64,000 bases of DNA, from the NCBI GenBank assembly GCA_030248295.1, contig JASANH010001409.1, positions 431,883 through 495,882 of the forward strand. Direction: 5' to 3'. The first letter of the stretch is position 1, and each line of letters starts with the position of its first letter. This DNA comes from Mesodorylaimus sp. YZB2_4 (lineage: Eukaryota; Nematoda; Enoplea; Dorylaimida; Dorylaimidae). Shown here one piece after another: positions 1-10,659 of this stretch. The translations under genes were made by a program, and so were the position numbers. The notes beneath the pieces were generated by a model. It worked only from the letters and a program-made list of their open reading frames with translations. It made no database searches and was not told the DNA's origin.

Positions 1-3000
1 TCCGCTATGATACGACAGCTTCAAATGAAACACAAAAACGAACACAGTTTGTCCTTTTAATCGCAAACATTCTCGCCACTTTACTTATTCTCTTTTCCCA
101 ACCCCATGGGAACTGTATCCATACGATGAGATGGCTCTCCTCTTCATCACCTCGTCACGTCACTCTCACGAGGGTATCTCGCCAGTAGGTACATGTGCAA
201 ATGGTTCGCACTTGTGCTGGAGAGTTTCACTGCGACGAATGACACAAGATGGTAATGTCACAGTAGAGTTTGTACAGTATCTCCCGCGTAGATATCATGT
301 AGTGTAGTGTGCGCCATTGTAAAAACATAAATTTACTAAATATCAATGAATATTCCGAAAAGCATTGTCCCTTCTCTAATCTAATCTTATTAATTAGTGT
401 GAAAGGTGGTCCCTTTGCAGTTTAGGGGGGGGGGGGGGTATTGGCTTCTACCACGTCGTAAAGGCCCCTTTCGGCAGACTCACGATCAGTTCATTCAGCC
501 GCGGCTTATTAGCGTCGCCCCTTAACAGACGACAATTTTGTGCCTGCGCATCATCTCTTGGCCCCCACCCCGGCGTGTATCCGTCCGATCACCCGTTTTG
601 CAGGAGTGACTGGTGAAACCATGGCTATAGGTGAAACACCCGTCGGACGGACGGATCCGTTAACGGAGACGTGATGAAACAGGGCCAGGGCTACGGCCAG
701 AGCAGGCGACCGGTGTAGAGAATGGAGGACCGTAATATAATTCTCGTCTAGTGTGGTTGGTCTCGAGCTTGCTCTTCTCCACACGCGGTCACGTCGGACA
801 GCCACGTGACAGTAAGGCAGCGAGAATCCGTATGCTCAAGTTCAACAGTTTCACTATAGCTGCTTTGGACTCCTGACAAAGTGCATGATCAGGTGTTGCA
901 TTCGAGCATCAGAATTGGTGCAATCGATCCTGAATGGTTGACCATGAGTCAGCGTGAATGAACTGAATTGAGGCGCAAAAACTCGTCTGGGCAAGCAGTC
1001 GTAGCTGGGGCATACCCGTCAAGATGTTCCAGCCCTAGATCTGAAGACTTGTTCAGATGGTCAGATATGTTTTCTTGCTGCGGAAACTGCCGACGGCGAA
1101 GTACATCAGAGTGAATCTGGCAATATGATACTCTCCTAGTCTACATACATTTTGCAGATGACATATATTCAGTAATATGTACCTTGGGAGCATCTGGCCA
1201 TAAGAAAATTAGTGATGCAGCAAAACTCGGGCAAACAATTTGTCTTATTGTTAGCGTATTCGACTTCCATAAAAGGCCATTTGACTTAGGTTCTTCAGTT
1301 CTTTTGGGCCGAAGCTCGTTTTGCCTGAGCCGGTAAGCAGTCACACCTTCTGAGCAAGACTGTGCAGACAGCAGGAGCGCCTCCACACGGCGGCATCCTG
1401 GACTGGACGCACCTGTGAACCTTGTCGAGACGAGTCTACTCGTTTGGCTTCCGTGTCTTCATTCGGAGCACTCCGACGGTACCGGGTGAATCACTCACAG
1501 CCTGGCGTGCGAGGTCAGCGAGGATTTATGGTTCGCGAGCCAACCTCCGCCACCAGGGATTGAAACCGGGACGAGTCCAGCCGCTCCCTACCAAGTATAC
1601 GGGGAGACGAATGCCAAGCCGCTGCACCACCGCTGCATCCAGCTTGAGTTTTGTATGCCTTCGGGCCTTAGTTTTTCCAATGGGACTTCCATGAGCGCCA
1701 GTTATCACGGAGCATCACCGTGACCGATCGCGCGTGATACACGACAAGTTCATGCTGCTGTTTTCATTTGGAGCACCTCCACTTACAGCAGCCAGTGCCT
1801 TCACCAGGGCCCAAGTATGGTAGGGCGAAAAGGGGGTCATTCTCGCATGGTGTTTGAGGACCTGGTTTCTGATTCACTGCTCGTCTGACATCCGCACTCG
1901 ACGGAACTGGGTGGGTGTCACCACCCCCCCCCCCCCCCAGAGGGGACTCACGTCCCTGGTCACTTCGGCACGCGCCCATACCGCACTGTACTGTACTGTA
2001 GATTCCTCACGTAAACGCTTCAACGCACTATGATCGTGGGACAGGCAGGAAACATATCGACATACACATATTACAAGGCGACTCTCGAAAAACACTGTCT
2101 GAAACCATCAGTGCTTGTGCATGTCCTTGTATAACTGCTGTTTACAACCTGTTTTCTTTTGGGATGGAAAACAGACATATGTGCAATGTTGAGGGATATT
2201 CAACGCTGAATCGTCGGAATTCACTTGCGCCATTCCGTTGTTGCGAATGTGCCATTCCGGTACAGTAAGCTCATCTTCCCGCCCGTTTGCGATTCGAATC
2301 TGGCGAAAACAAGCGGATTAGGAGACGGATTTGACAGCCCGGACGATCAAAACGAGGTCATAAATTTGGAAGGTGGACAATGGTCAGGGAAGGACCAGGT
2401 CGATGGCAGCACCGTCTAGCGGCGATTGCGAGGTCGAGGCCGAAGCGAAAGGCACGTGCGGTGCTCATGCCGAGTTTGGTGAGCCTGGACGGGGCACGTG
2501 CTGCCGTCGGGACATACTCGCCGCCTCAGCATTGGGCCTCGCCACGACCTCGAGCCCAGCGGGTGGCGTTCGCGTGCGCCAGACGTCGACCAGCGACCAC
2601 CTCGGAGAAGAGCAAGACCAGTGGCTAGGGGCAGTGGCTCGCGGACGAACCAGAGGGCGCTCGTTACTGGTGAAGACCCTGTAAGATGTGATGTGATTGG
2701 AGGATTAAGGATGAGGATGACCCGCCTTTTGGTGCGCTGTGCCTGATTTTGTACAGTTTAGTCAGTTCAGTAAGAAGATCAGTAAGAGATTCAGTCGTTT
2801 CGAGTTCGTCTTATCTTATTGGTTTATTCGCCTTATCAGCGAGGCGAGTGAGGCGACGAGGCGACAAGGCGGTGCAGCGAGGCGAACGACTGGACTGGAC
2901 TGGACTCAAGTGTGTGGCGTTGACGTTGAGCGGGGACGTGACGGATCGGGACAAGGGCTCTTTCGAGCATAGCCCCTTACTCGTCTCAGCGTCTTGGGTG

Positions 3001-4106
3001 CGCGTCGGATCGGCAACTACCGAGGCGGCGCGGTAAGCGTGATAGGTGTGTAAAGGGATCAGGACAGCAAACGGGCGCTTAGATTACCCTTCTAATCTAA
3101 CGATAAGTGGTGGCACCGGGTTGCGGTCGGTTAGGCAAGATCAGGTTGGGTTGCTGTTGTGGTAACACACGACGGTAACACCGTCAGCAAATCGAGACAG
3201 ACAGAAAAGCAGAACTTTTTCGCTGCCCCAATACTTTTCAGCTTTTCAGACACGATATCAATGGCTGTCGTAATTTGCCCGACGCATCGAGAAGTCTTTG
3301 GGGCTCATTTGCTGCTATGCGAGAGAAAACGTAGTATTCGAGTACTTTGGACAGTAGAGTCGCTTGAATTTTGAATTTTGAACTTTGAGTTTTATATTTG
3401 CGTTCGAGTAATATGGAGGGAAATCGTTGAAGGAATATTTTGATTTGTCACAGCTCGAAGAAAATCCTTTTTGCCTCCGTGCACAATTGGATCTTGCAGC
3501 CTTGTGACTCACAAAGTTATAGGCGCTCGCTCAAGTGACTCGGATTACGTACACTACAGCGATTCCCACGGGACGCATCCCCCTAAAGCGTCTACCAAGC
3601 GATCGTGAATTGTGCCACCGCGACTCTCTGACTGTGAGTTCAAGCGCACTACTGCAGTATCCTGCTGATCTGAGCTGTCACTCTGCTGAAGGTCTACGCG
3701 AAGATGACCTTATCTGGACAACAAGACAACATTTCTCAAATTCATTATCAATCTACATATAAATGAAAATGAAAGATGAAACGAGATGTGAGAATAGAAT
3801 TCGTTAGTACTGTGTCCTATATAGCTCGGGCTAGATCACCATCTCCTCAGCACAAATCCCTCATTAGACTCGGGCAGGTACCAGTTTTCCCCGGGGGGCC
3901 TAACAGAGCACGTGGAAATGAACAATAAAGTTTAGACAGCGTGGGATTGCGTGACAAGCTCACTGATAGGATGGATTGCGAAAAAGAGAAAAACAGCCCT
4001 GGGCAAGTATACGCGGATGCATAATAATGTGCTTGCTATAGATTGCATGTTGAAAAAATGGAATAATATTTATCGCCCGAGTACTTCACACTTGCATCCA
4101 AAACGC
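1..4106. other. Intergenic region, no supported gene
   Basis: No open frame here has protein-like composition, splice-compatible neighbours or a recognisable domain. The region holds a 14-base G run near 425-438, a 15-base C run near 1924-1938, a tRNA-like SINE remnant on the minus strand near 1515-1645, and a GAGGCGA-rich simple repeat followed by a short GGACT tandem near 2835-2908. The GC-rich stretch 2370-3040 has open frames in several phases at once, which is typical of composition bias rather than coding. Confidence 0.6.
1515..1645 (-). repeat. tRNA-derived SINE remnant
   Basis: Read on the minus strand, the segment starts with a box-A-like TGGTGCAGCGG and about 50 bases later has a box-B-like GGTTTCAATCC. 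That is the spacing of an internal RNA polymerase III promoter. No clean cloverleaf can be drawn, so a SINE head or decayed tRNA is more likely than a working tRNA. Boundaries are approximate. Confidence 0.4.
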
Positions 4107-5201
4107 CTACTCCGAGTTCCGACCTTTCACAGCCACATTGGCGATATAGGAGCTTTTGATGGCGTTGCTGGTCACGGGGGCCACTCTCGAACCGATAGCC
4201 GTCGTCCCGCCGATCGTAGGGCGCATCATGGTGATGGTTGCGGGCCCGTTCTTTTGCACGATTTGTGGTTTACGACATCGCAGAGCCAGGAACACTCTTC
4301 GCCGTAGGCTGTTGTTGAATTTGAGATAAATAGCGCAATTGTTGCCGCAGCAGGCCAGCCAGATCATAGTGGAGGCTGTGGTGGCCCAGGTGCCATTGTC
4401 GATTTCGGGAACGGCGAAGAATCCGATCAGGGTCAGACCGATCATGGCGCAGATTAGCATGGCTTGGATTAATAGCTTCCTTTCTTTACGATTTTCGTTG
4501 ATTTGAGCCGCGCTAATTTGACCAGCCGTTTTTCGAATCGCTGCGAAGGAAAATGCGTACCAAATGACGCTCATGAAAAAATGGAACGTGTCTTGTATGA
4601 GCTCGACCAGCCAACATATTCTGGATGGATGCACCTGGTCATAATCCCAATTTCGATAATAGACATTGAAAATAAGATTGACATCGGGACACATGTATGC
4701 GATCAACCAAGCGAATCCATAGATCCAACAAATGTACATCATCCATTTAGTTTTTTGAGATGAGAAAAAATAATTTTTGTATTGCGGTTTGCAGATGCAT
4801 ATATATCTGTTGAAGGCTAGCACGTGCGCCAGTGCCGTGTATACGACCCAGCCAATGTTCATAAAGCCTCCGATGACCTTGTTGACGGTGAAACCCCAGG
4901 TGGTACCGGCGAATGTGTACAGTCCGCCGCACATACCATTGAGGACCAGTTGGAGCACGTCGGCTATGCCCACGTGCAGCACAATTATGTAGGTGGGCTT
5001 GTTCCTCAAGTTCTTGTCGCGGAGGATGCACCAGAGACAAGTGATGTAGGGGGTTATGCAGAACATGGAGAATACGATGTATATTGTGCCCATGATTCGA
5101 TTTTCCAACGGTACGTGGTGGAGTGTCTCGTTGTTGGGGAATCGCTCCTCGCCCAACAACACCTTCTCCATGTCCACATCCGGGTTGATATCGTAGAGCA
5201 T
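4107..5201 (-). CDS. Srt-like nematode chemoreceptor-type 7TM GPCR, copy 1
   Basis: Single-exon gene of 364 aa. The first ATG in the frame is used (5201); the frame can be read 13 codons further up only from a TTG. Seven hydrophobic segments are visible at roughly residues 35-57, 70-92, 105-130, 146-167, 190-215, 245-268 and 278-300. AFNRYICI at the end of TM3 stands where the DRY motif normally sits. After TM7 come WLACCGNNCAIYLKFNN and an arginine run, which recalls the TM7-tail pattern of Srt receptors. Family knowledge: nematode Srt/Srx proteins are mostly chemosensory neuron receptors at the plasma membrane. Ligand and cell type cannot be read from sequence. The copy at 9604-10659 is a clear paralog on the same strand. 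The absence of introns is odd beside the intron-rich neighbours and could mean a retrocopy or intron loss. The exact serpentine subfamily is uncertain. Confidence 0.8.
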   Translation of the reverse strand: MLYDINPDVDMEKVLLGEERFPNNETLHHVPLENRIMGTIYIVFSMFCITPYITCLWCILRDKNLRNKPTYIIVLHVGIADVLQLVLNGMCGGLYTFAGTTWGFTVNKVIGGFMNIGWVVYTALAHVLAFNRYICICKPQYKNYFFSSQKTKWMMYICWIYGFAWLIAYMCPDVNLIFNVYYRNWDYDQVHPSRICWLVELIQDTFHFFMSVIWYAFSFAAIRKTAGQISAAQINENRKERKLLIQAMLICAMIGLTLIGFFAVPEIDNGTWATTASTMIWLACCGNNCAIYLKFNNSLRRRVFLALRCRKPQIVQKNGPATITMMRPTIGGTTAIGSRVAPVTSNAIKSSYIANVAVKGRNSE

Positions 5202-6189
5202 CTTGACACGACTACTTCTCGGGAACTGACTTTGTGACAATGAATGTTGCCGACTAGCTCGAGCCCGTCGACGTGCGATGAGAGAGAATCAGTGCCAAAG
5301 TTAGATATAATGAATGGGGGTAAATTACGTATTCAGTCGAGACATGCTGACCGATTCCGGGATCGAGGAATGACAGAAGGTGATACAACACCGATGGCCA
5401 GCCACAGTCCCTCTCTTGAGCACTCGCCTTCGCGTGATGACTAGTGATGGAAAGGGATATGTATTTTTGTGTGGTAGCTGTCCCGACCGCGCGCGATGCG
5501 GTACCCAGTCTGCCGTTGAGAGGAGAAGGGAGACGCCTTTTATGTCACGCCCCATCGAGACACTCCACCCGTCGAGGTTGTCTTTTCATTATCTTTACTC
5601 CAGTCGAAAAGGTGACAGGTGCTAGGTTTCAAACAAAATGAAAGAGGCATTGTTGATCGTGTAAAGATAAGGTTAGCCGTGTGATAACAAAGAATGGTAC
5701 CATCTGGGACAAAGTCGAAACAATTCATTTCGTACAAAACTTTTTCCAGAAATCTGCAAATATTCGCAGGGTTTCAATGTATTTTTTCACAAGTTGGATA
5801 GTCAAATCAAAAGATTCGAAAGTACGCGAAGGCACACTGGCCAATCGTAGCAAGTATCGGTACGTGACATTATGGCACACGAGCACGAACCGTGATCAGA
5901 GGTCTGCCTGTCCGTGGAAAGGCCTCAGACAATGACTGGCCTGCTCTTGCAAAGTGAAAAAAAGCGGAATATGGCTTTTTTAAACTTGATATCCGATTTT
6001 CAGTTTCTTGAACAAGGTGTCTTACATGTTGACACCGTGATAGCCCTGAAATGAATAAGACTCGCAACATAGCATCCAAATCAGACTTCGCCAGTCAACA
6101 AAATTGCGTGTCTGACTTTGTACAGAGAATTCAAAGCTTCTTTCGCTTTTCGACAAAATGATGCCTTAGGTTCCCCACCCAAGACACCC

Positions 6190-6345
6190 TACGCTGCAGC
6201 AGCTGGGAGCGTCAGCCGTCAGGGTGATGCTTCAGCCATGGACTAGGTCGGACTACTTGGTTGGCATGGCAGCCCTGAGTGTTTGGCGTGGTGTCAAATC
6301 TCCGCTGGTCTCTCCCTCGAGCAATACGGGCCCAGTCGTAATACA
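6190..6345 (+). repeat. Dispersed repeat family D, copy 1
   Basis: About 155 bases that align, with substitutions, to the reverse complement of 39425-39595. Shared blocks include GCAGCAGCTGGGA, AGGGTGATG and CATGGACTAGGTCG. A shorter partial match lies near 37165-37240 on the minus strand. Termini and coding capacity are not visible, so the element class is unknown; a SINE or MITE fragment is possible. Confidence 0.55.
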
Positions 6346-7900
6346 CATTGTTATCTCAATAATTAAAAACTTTTGGTTTTGCTTGAAAAAAGCTGAAAGC
6401 AAATCAGGATCACATTGACCCACAAGTACACATTTCGTGATAAAGACAGGCTAATTGTAAGTGAATTAAACCATATGGCAGCATTTCACATCATACAGAC
6501 CAGTGGCAGTGTGTGCTGCGACCAGGTGCATAAAGCTGTGTGAAAGTACATTGAAATCAGCCATAAGACACGTCAGAGACAGGTGTTCGCTCAGACGATG
6601 TAATTGTTTGCACATAGGTGTGCTGGCAATCCATCATGATTGAAAAATGTTTTTCAACTTTTATGAAAGCATTTTTGCAGACATCTGATACTTATAGTAA
6701 GTCTTCCCTGAGAGTGTCATACCTTTGGTTATGAATGCTGTATGATTCGTCTAGAACTAGAAGGTACTAGAACTTACGCAGCCGGTGCAATATTTTCAGT
6801 GATATCTGCGGAACTTGTCACGAACAAGCCTATGCTCCATGATGGATGCGCCAGCCCTGTTAATTTTTGATGAGCTTTGGAGCAGGCCTATGAGTTGGGA
6901 ATAATTTGAATTTTCTGCTTTGCTAATGGTACTGTGCTTTCAATGAAGTCACATGACTGACAGAGCGGCATTTTGCCAACAGTTGGTCACACGACAAAGG
7001 TACCCTGGAATTTTATTTTGGACTGCACTCGAGATTTAAAATTTAAACCCGACTGACTTTTGAAACAGACTTTGAAAGAAAAACGTTTTTTTTCGGCTCA
7101 AATGAATGGGACAGTTATTTTGAGCCCCACACGTCTGCACCAGCAGAGAACGCCCGTAGCTGCTTCAATCCACTTCATTAGCTACATAGCTAATTCTTAG
7201 TTCAGAAATAATGAAGCTAATAACACAAAAAAGGGTCAAATCAGTGCTGCTAGCTTATTTTTGTTTTTGTCTTTATCTGTCCCAGGAAAAGGTAGCAATC
7301 CATCAAGCGCAGGTCAAGCCTGTATGTAAGACGGCACTGCAGATGGGCTGGGGGCAATCTCCACATTGCTCACGCCAACGATGGAAGGTGAAATTCTGTT
7401 TGCACCAAAATAGGATACCAGTTGGATACCAAAATGTACCCAGCGTCACGTGACTTTTGGGATTCGACGCGAAACAGGCATCTGCTAATTGTAAGCCAGG
7501 TGACATATATCGCATGCGTAGATGCCAAAACGTGCCAGGTGTTGACCCGGACAATGGAGTGCTTGTATTAATAGGTTCTTGCAATGAGGTCTAGCTGGCG
7601 TAAACAACTGTGGGACAAACTGCTGCATCAGAACAGCTTTTTCGGATAAAGTTTCCTGTTAGCTGTACAGCCCACAAATCCTGATTCTCTTTGCTGTTAT
7701 GCAGTCCTATTCAAAAGAATGGAACGCAGGGCTGATGGGAAAACAACAGCCAAAAAAGCATGCCAGATTCATGACCCGATTCAGTCAGTCAGCTAGCCTC
7801 CAGTTAATCAGTTTTGACGTGGTTCAAAGATTACGCCTTCAGGGAGCGCTAAACGGGTTTGGGAAAAGACTAGCAGTTACGAAAATTCAAGTAAAGCCCA

Positions 7901-8028
7901 AAGTATAGTTCGATGCGATGTGTCAAATAAGCGTGCGATGCGACATTTTTGGGTCAACTGACAATGTGAAAAGGTGCCTAAAACGTCGCATCGCAAGCTT
8001 ATCTGACGCATCTTATCGAACTATACTT
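7901..8028. mobile_element. MITE with long terminal inverted repeats
   Basis: The 128-bp element begins AAGTATAGTTCGAT and ends ATCGAACTATACTT. The outer 49 bases on each side (7901-7949 and 7980-8028) are inverted repeats that differ at about eight positions, leaving a 30-base loop. It has no coding capacity. The form is that of a non-autonomous DNA transposon. TA dinucleotides just inside each end would suit a Tc1/mariner-type target duplication, but the exact end is not settled. Confidence 0.75.
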
Positions 8029-8339
8029 CCAGCTTAAGTGAATAATTCGGCTTTGTCAGTCTTTTCGACATTGGCAGGTTTCAACCACGCAGGCAGGTAA
8101 GGAAAGAGGAAAGATTTGCGGAGATGACAGCACTAATAAGTTTTCGTAGAGCTTGCCAAGATTATACAAAACCTGCAAAAGTGGCATTTTCCCAGTACCT
8201 CTTGTCGAAGGTACTGATGCTTTTTTCTGCGATAAATTCATAAGGAGACCTTTCCACTGTTATCATTAGCCAATTCAGAATAACAAATGAGGAGCTATGC
8301 TAAACGCGAGAGAATGAGGGTCGTCCAGTGGGGCGGGGT

Positions 8340-8440
8340 GGTTGGGGCACCATGAGGTCCCAACGCGGTATGATTGGTAGCGCGTTAACCCGATACAGAA
8401 ATGAGGGGTTCGATCCTCGCCAGGGGCAACTGATTTGCGC
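8340..8440 (+). repeat. tRNA-derived SINE or tRNA pseudogene
   Basis: Contains a box-A-like TGGTAGCGCG and, about 40 bases later, an exact GGTTCGATCC box B. No matching 5' acceptor strand is found for the 3' side GCCAGGGGC, so a functional tRNA is unlikely. The downstream non-tRNA body to about 8620 may belong to the same SINE. Confidence 0.5.
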
Positions 8441-9603
8441 AGTCCCATGGAGGCTCGATAAAACTCATTAATGACTCTTCGTAACTTCTCTTCGTTGAGC
8501 CCGTTGCCAAAAGGTGGCTTCAAAGAGTGACAGATGTTCTGATGACCCAGTCGGGATGGTGGCTTCTGCCCATCCCTTGAGGGCTTGTGGAAAGCGTAAG
8601 TAGTTCAAGTTCAAATCAATATGTGTCCTCCTAGGGGCTTTGTTTCGGCCGCAGTCACAGCTTGAATGTGCGAATGCGATGTTTACATTGAAAGCTACAC
8701 ACGTGGAAAAAAATGATATCTGCTCTCATGGTCACGCAAACATGTTTTCAAATTTCTGCACCCCGTATTTGTTTTATCAGGTCATGATCAAATCAACTTC
8801 TTTCCGTTTTTTTAAGGTGTCTCCTTGCATAGAAACCCGTAAATTCAAAAGGACCAGATTGCAGTAGTTTTTATTTTAATTTTCTCTGAATTCCAGAATA
8901 GGAATTTTATGGCATTGTTATTTTATGGTTGATTACGTATTCAACAATTCAATATTATCCGCAACAAAGAAACGAAATACCCGCCTACAGAGTCGGAGGA
9001 CTAATTTGGTGTCATTGTTCCAAACCGTAACAGCTCGTTATACAATAGTTTTAGGAAGACCTGAAAAACAACGTCTCATGCGAAGCACGAACAAAGTAGA
9101 AGGGGCAAAGGGCATTTTTTACGAGTCAAACTCGGATTATCAGTGTCCTATGTCTTCAGGAAAAAAAGAAGCCTTTGTGCGAATGCAATAATTGACAGCC
9201 AGATGCCTCTTTGCGGGACACCATGCAGGGAGTAGTTCGTGTGTGGATTATGCGCTATAATTTTATTTCATTTTCTGCTTTCTGTTGTTACTGTATCAGG
9301 GCTCAGTGCACTTGTTTTGGCATACTGTATGTAAAAAGGATAGGGGGAGCGACTGACATCTCGGATGGACAGGGAAGCGGCATAGTTTCATTATTGGGAA
9401 TAAAATGGTCTATAGTCATGTCTTGGTCACCTTTCGTCAGGCCGGACATATTTATTCGTATCAGCTTAGGTTAGAGCGCAGAATGCATTCGCAAGGGGCT
9501 AACATAATGAGGCATAATAGGTGCAGTGTTTGCAACATGGTGGTGGCTGTTACGCCTATTATATTGCGTGGTCTGTCATTGTAAGGACAGGCCACTTTGT
9601 ATA

Positions 9604-10659
9604 TCACGTACCCATAACATCCCTGGATGCCACTGTAGGCATAGGGGTCGAATCCTGCTTTGCATTCACTCGCACGTGCCTGACGGCAGTTTGTGCGATG
9701 GCGGAAGTGTGTGTTGTGGGAGTGGATGAGCAACGTAGCATAGTGACCACCCTTCGTCGGACACCGTTGTTGAATATCAGATAGATAGCGCAGTTATTGC
9801 CACAACAGGCCAGCCATATGATATTGGACGAAGTAGTCGTCCATTTCTCTTCTGCAAATAAGGCGGGCACCGCGAAAAAGCCAATCAGTGTCAATCCAAT
9901 CATGAGGCAAATTAGGGTGGCTTGGATCAATAATTTGAGCTCTTTCCTATTCTCATTGATTTGTTGAGCAGAAATTTGACCAGTCTTTTTTCTAACTACG
10001 TTGAAAGCGAAGCCGTACCAGACGATGCTCATAAGAAAATGAAAAGTATCTTGAATCAGTTCGACCAACCAACAGGCCCTTGAGGCGGGTACTTCATCGT
10101 AGTCCCAATTGCGATAGTACACGTAAAAGATTAGACTGATATCGGGAAACATATAAGCTATGAGCCAGGCCAGACCGTACACCCAACACGCGCCCATCAT
10201 GCAGTTGGTCTTGTGTTTCGAAAACCAAGTTTCTTTTAAATGTGGCTTGCATATGAAAATGTATCTGTTGAATGAGAGCACGTGAGCCAATGCAGTGTAC
10301 ACGATCCAACCAATGTTCATTATCCCACCCACTATCTTATTGGTCATCCAACCCCAAGTGGTGCCGAAAAATGTGAACACTCCTCCAAATAAGCCATCGA
10401 AAATCAACTGGATAGCATCAGCTATGCCAATGTGCAGGACAATGATGTAGGTGGGTTTCTTGCGAAGTGTTTCGTCCCGAATAATGCACCATAAAATACA
10501 CGTATAGGGAATGAGGCAGAAAAAGGAGAAGGAAAAGTACAAAAATCCGATGATACGATTCTCCAATGGCACAACTGCCAGTGACTCGTTCGGGTGAAAG
10601 TGCGGCATTCGTGGATCGGTCCAATTACTCCACTGTCGCCATTCGAAGATAGATGGCAT
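9604..10659 (-). CDS. Srt-like nematode chemoreceptor-type 7TM GPCR, copy 2
   Basis: Intronless 351-aa receptor starting at an ATG at 10659. It is collinear with the receptor at 4107-5201. Shared landmarks include PLENRI before TM1, RNKPTYIIVLH versus RKKPTYIIVLH before TM2, a conserved NRY at the end of TM3 (FNRYI), WLVELIQDTFHF around TM5, QINENRKE before TM6 and a nearly identical TM7 end. The N-terminal region is short and polar, with an Asn-rich glycosylation-type stretch and no obvious cleaved signal. The C-terminal 40 residues differ completely from the paralog, as usual for fast-evolving chemoreceptors. The two genes are about 4.4 kb apart on the same strand, consistent with tandem duplication. 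Role by family: plasma-membrane chemosensation. Ligand and subfamily are inference. Confidence 0.8.
   Translation of the reverse strand: MPSIFEWRQWSNWTDPRMPHFHPNESLAVVPLENRIIGFLYFSFSFFCLIPYTCILWCIIRDETLRKKPTYIIVLHIGIADAIQLIFDGLFGGVFTFFGTTWGWMTNKIVGGIMNIGWIVYTALAHVLSFNRYIFICKPHLKETWFSKHKTNCMMGACWVYGLAWLIAYMFPDISLIFYVYYRNWDYDEVPASRACWLVELIQDTFHFLMSIVWYGFAFNVVRKKTGQISAQQINENRKELKLLIQATLICLMIGLTLIGFFAVPALFAEEKWTTTSSNIIWLACCGNNCAIYLIFNNGVRRRVVTMLRCSSTPTTHTSAIAQTAVRHVRVNAKQDSTPMPTVASRDVMGT

Larger units (their letters stand above)
5202..9603. other. Intergenic region between receptor paralogs, repeat-bearing
   Basis: No supported gene. It contains one copy of a dispersed repeat (6190-6345), a hairpin MITE (7901-8028) and a tRNA-like SINE (about 8340-8440). 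The remainder is AT-rich single-copy-looking sequence in which I see nothing else. Confidence 0.55.

Noticed and set aside
2225-3036. Overlapping plus-strand open frames in the GC-rich block
   Set aside because: Several frames are open at once with no domain, start context or splice logic; explained by composition and GAGGCGA repeats.
4824-5237. Plus-strand open frame opposite the first receptor
   Set aside because: Antisense shadow of the receptor; its composition (Val/His/Glu-rich) mirrors the reversed TM codons and it has no hydrophobic or domain pattern of its own.
9211-9474. Cys-rich 87-aa plus-strand frame downstream of receptor 2
   Set aside because: No signal cleavage pattern, no domain and no paralog beside the other receptor; likely chance.
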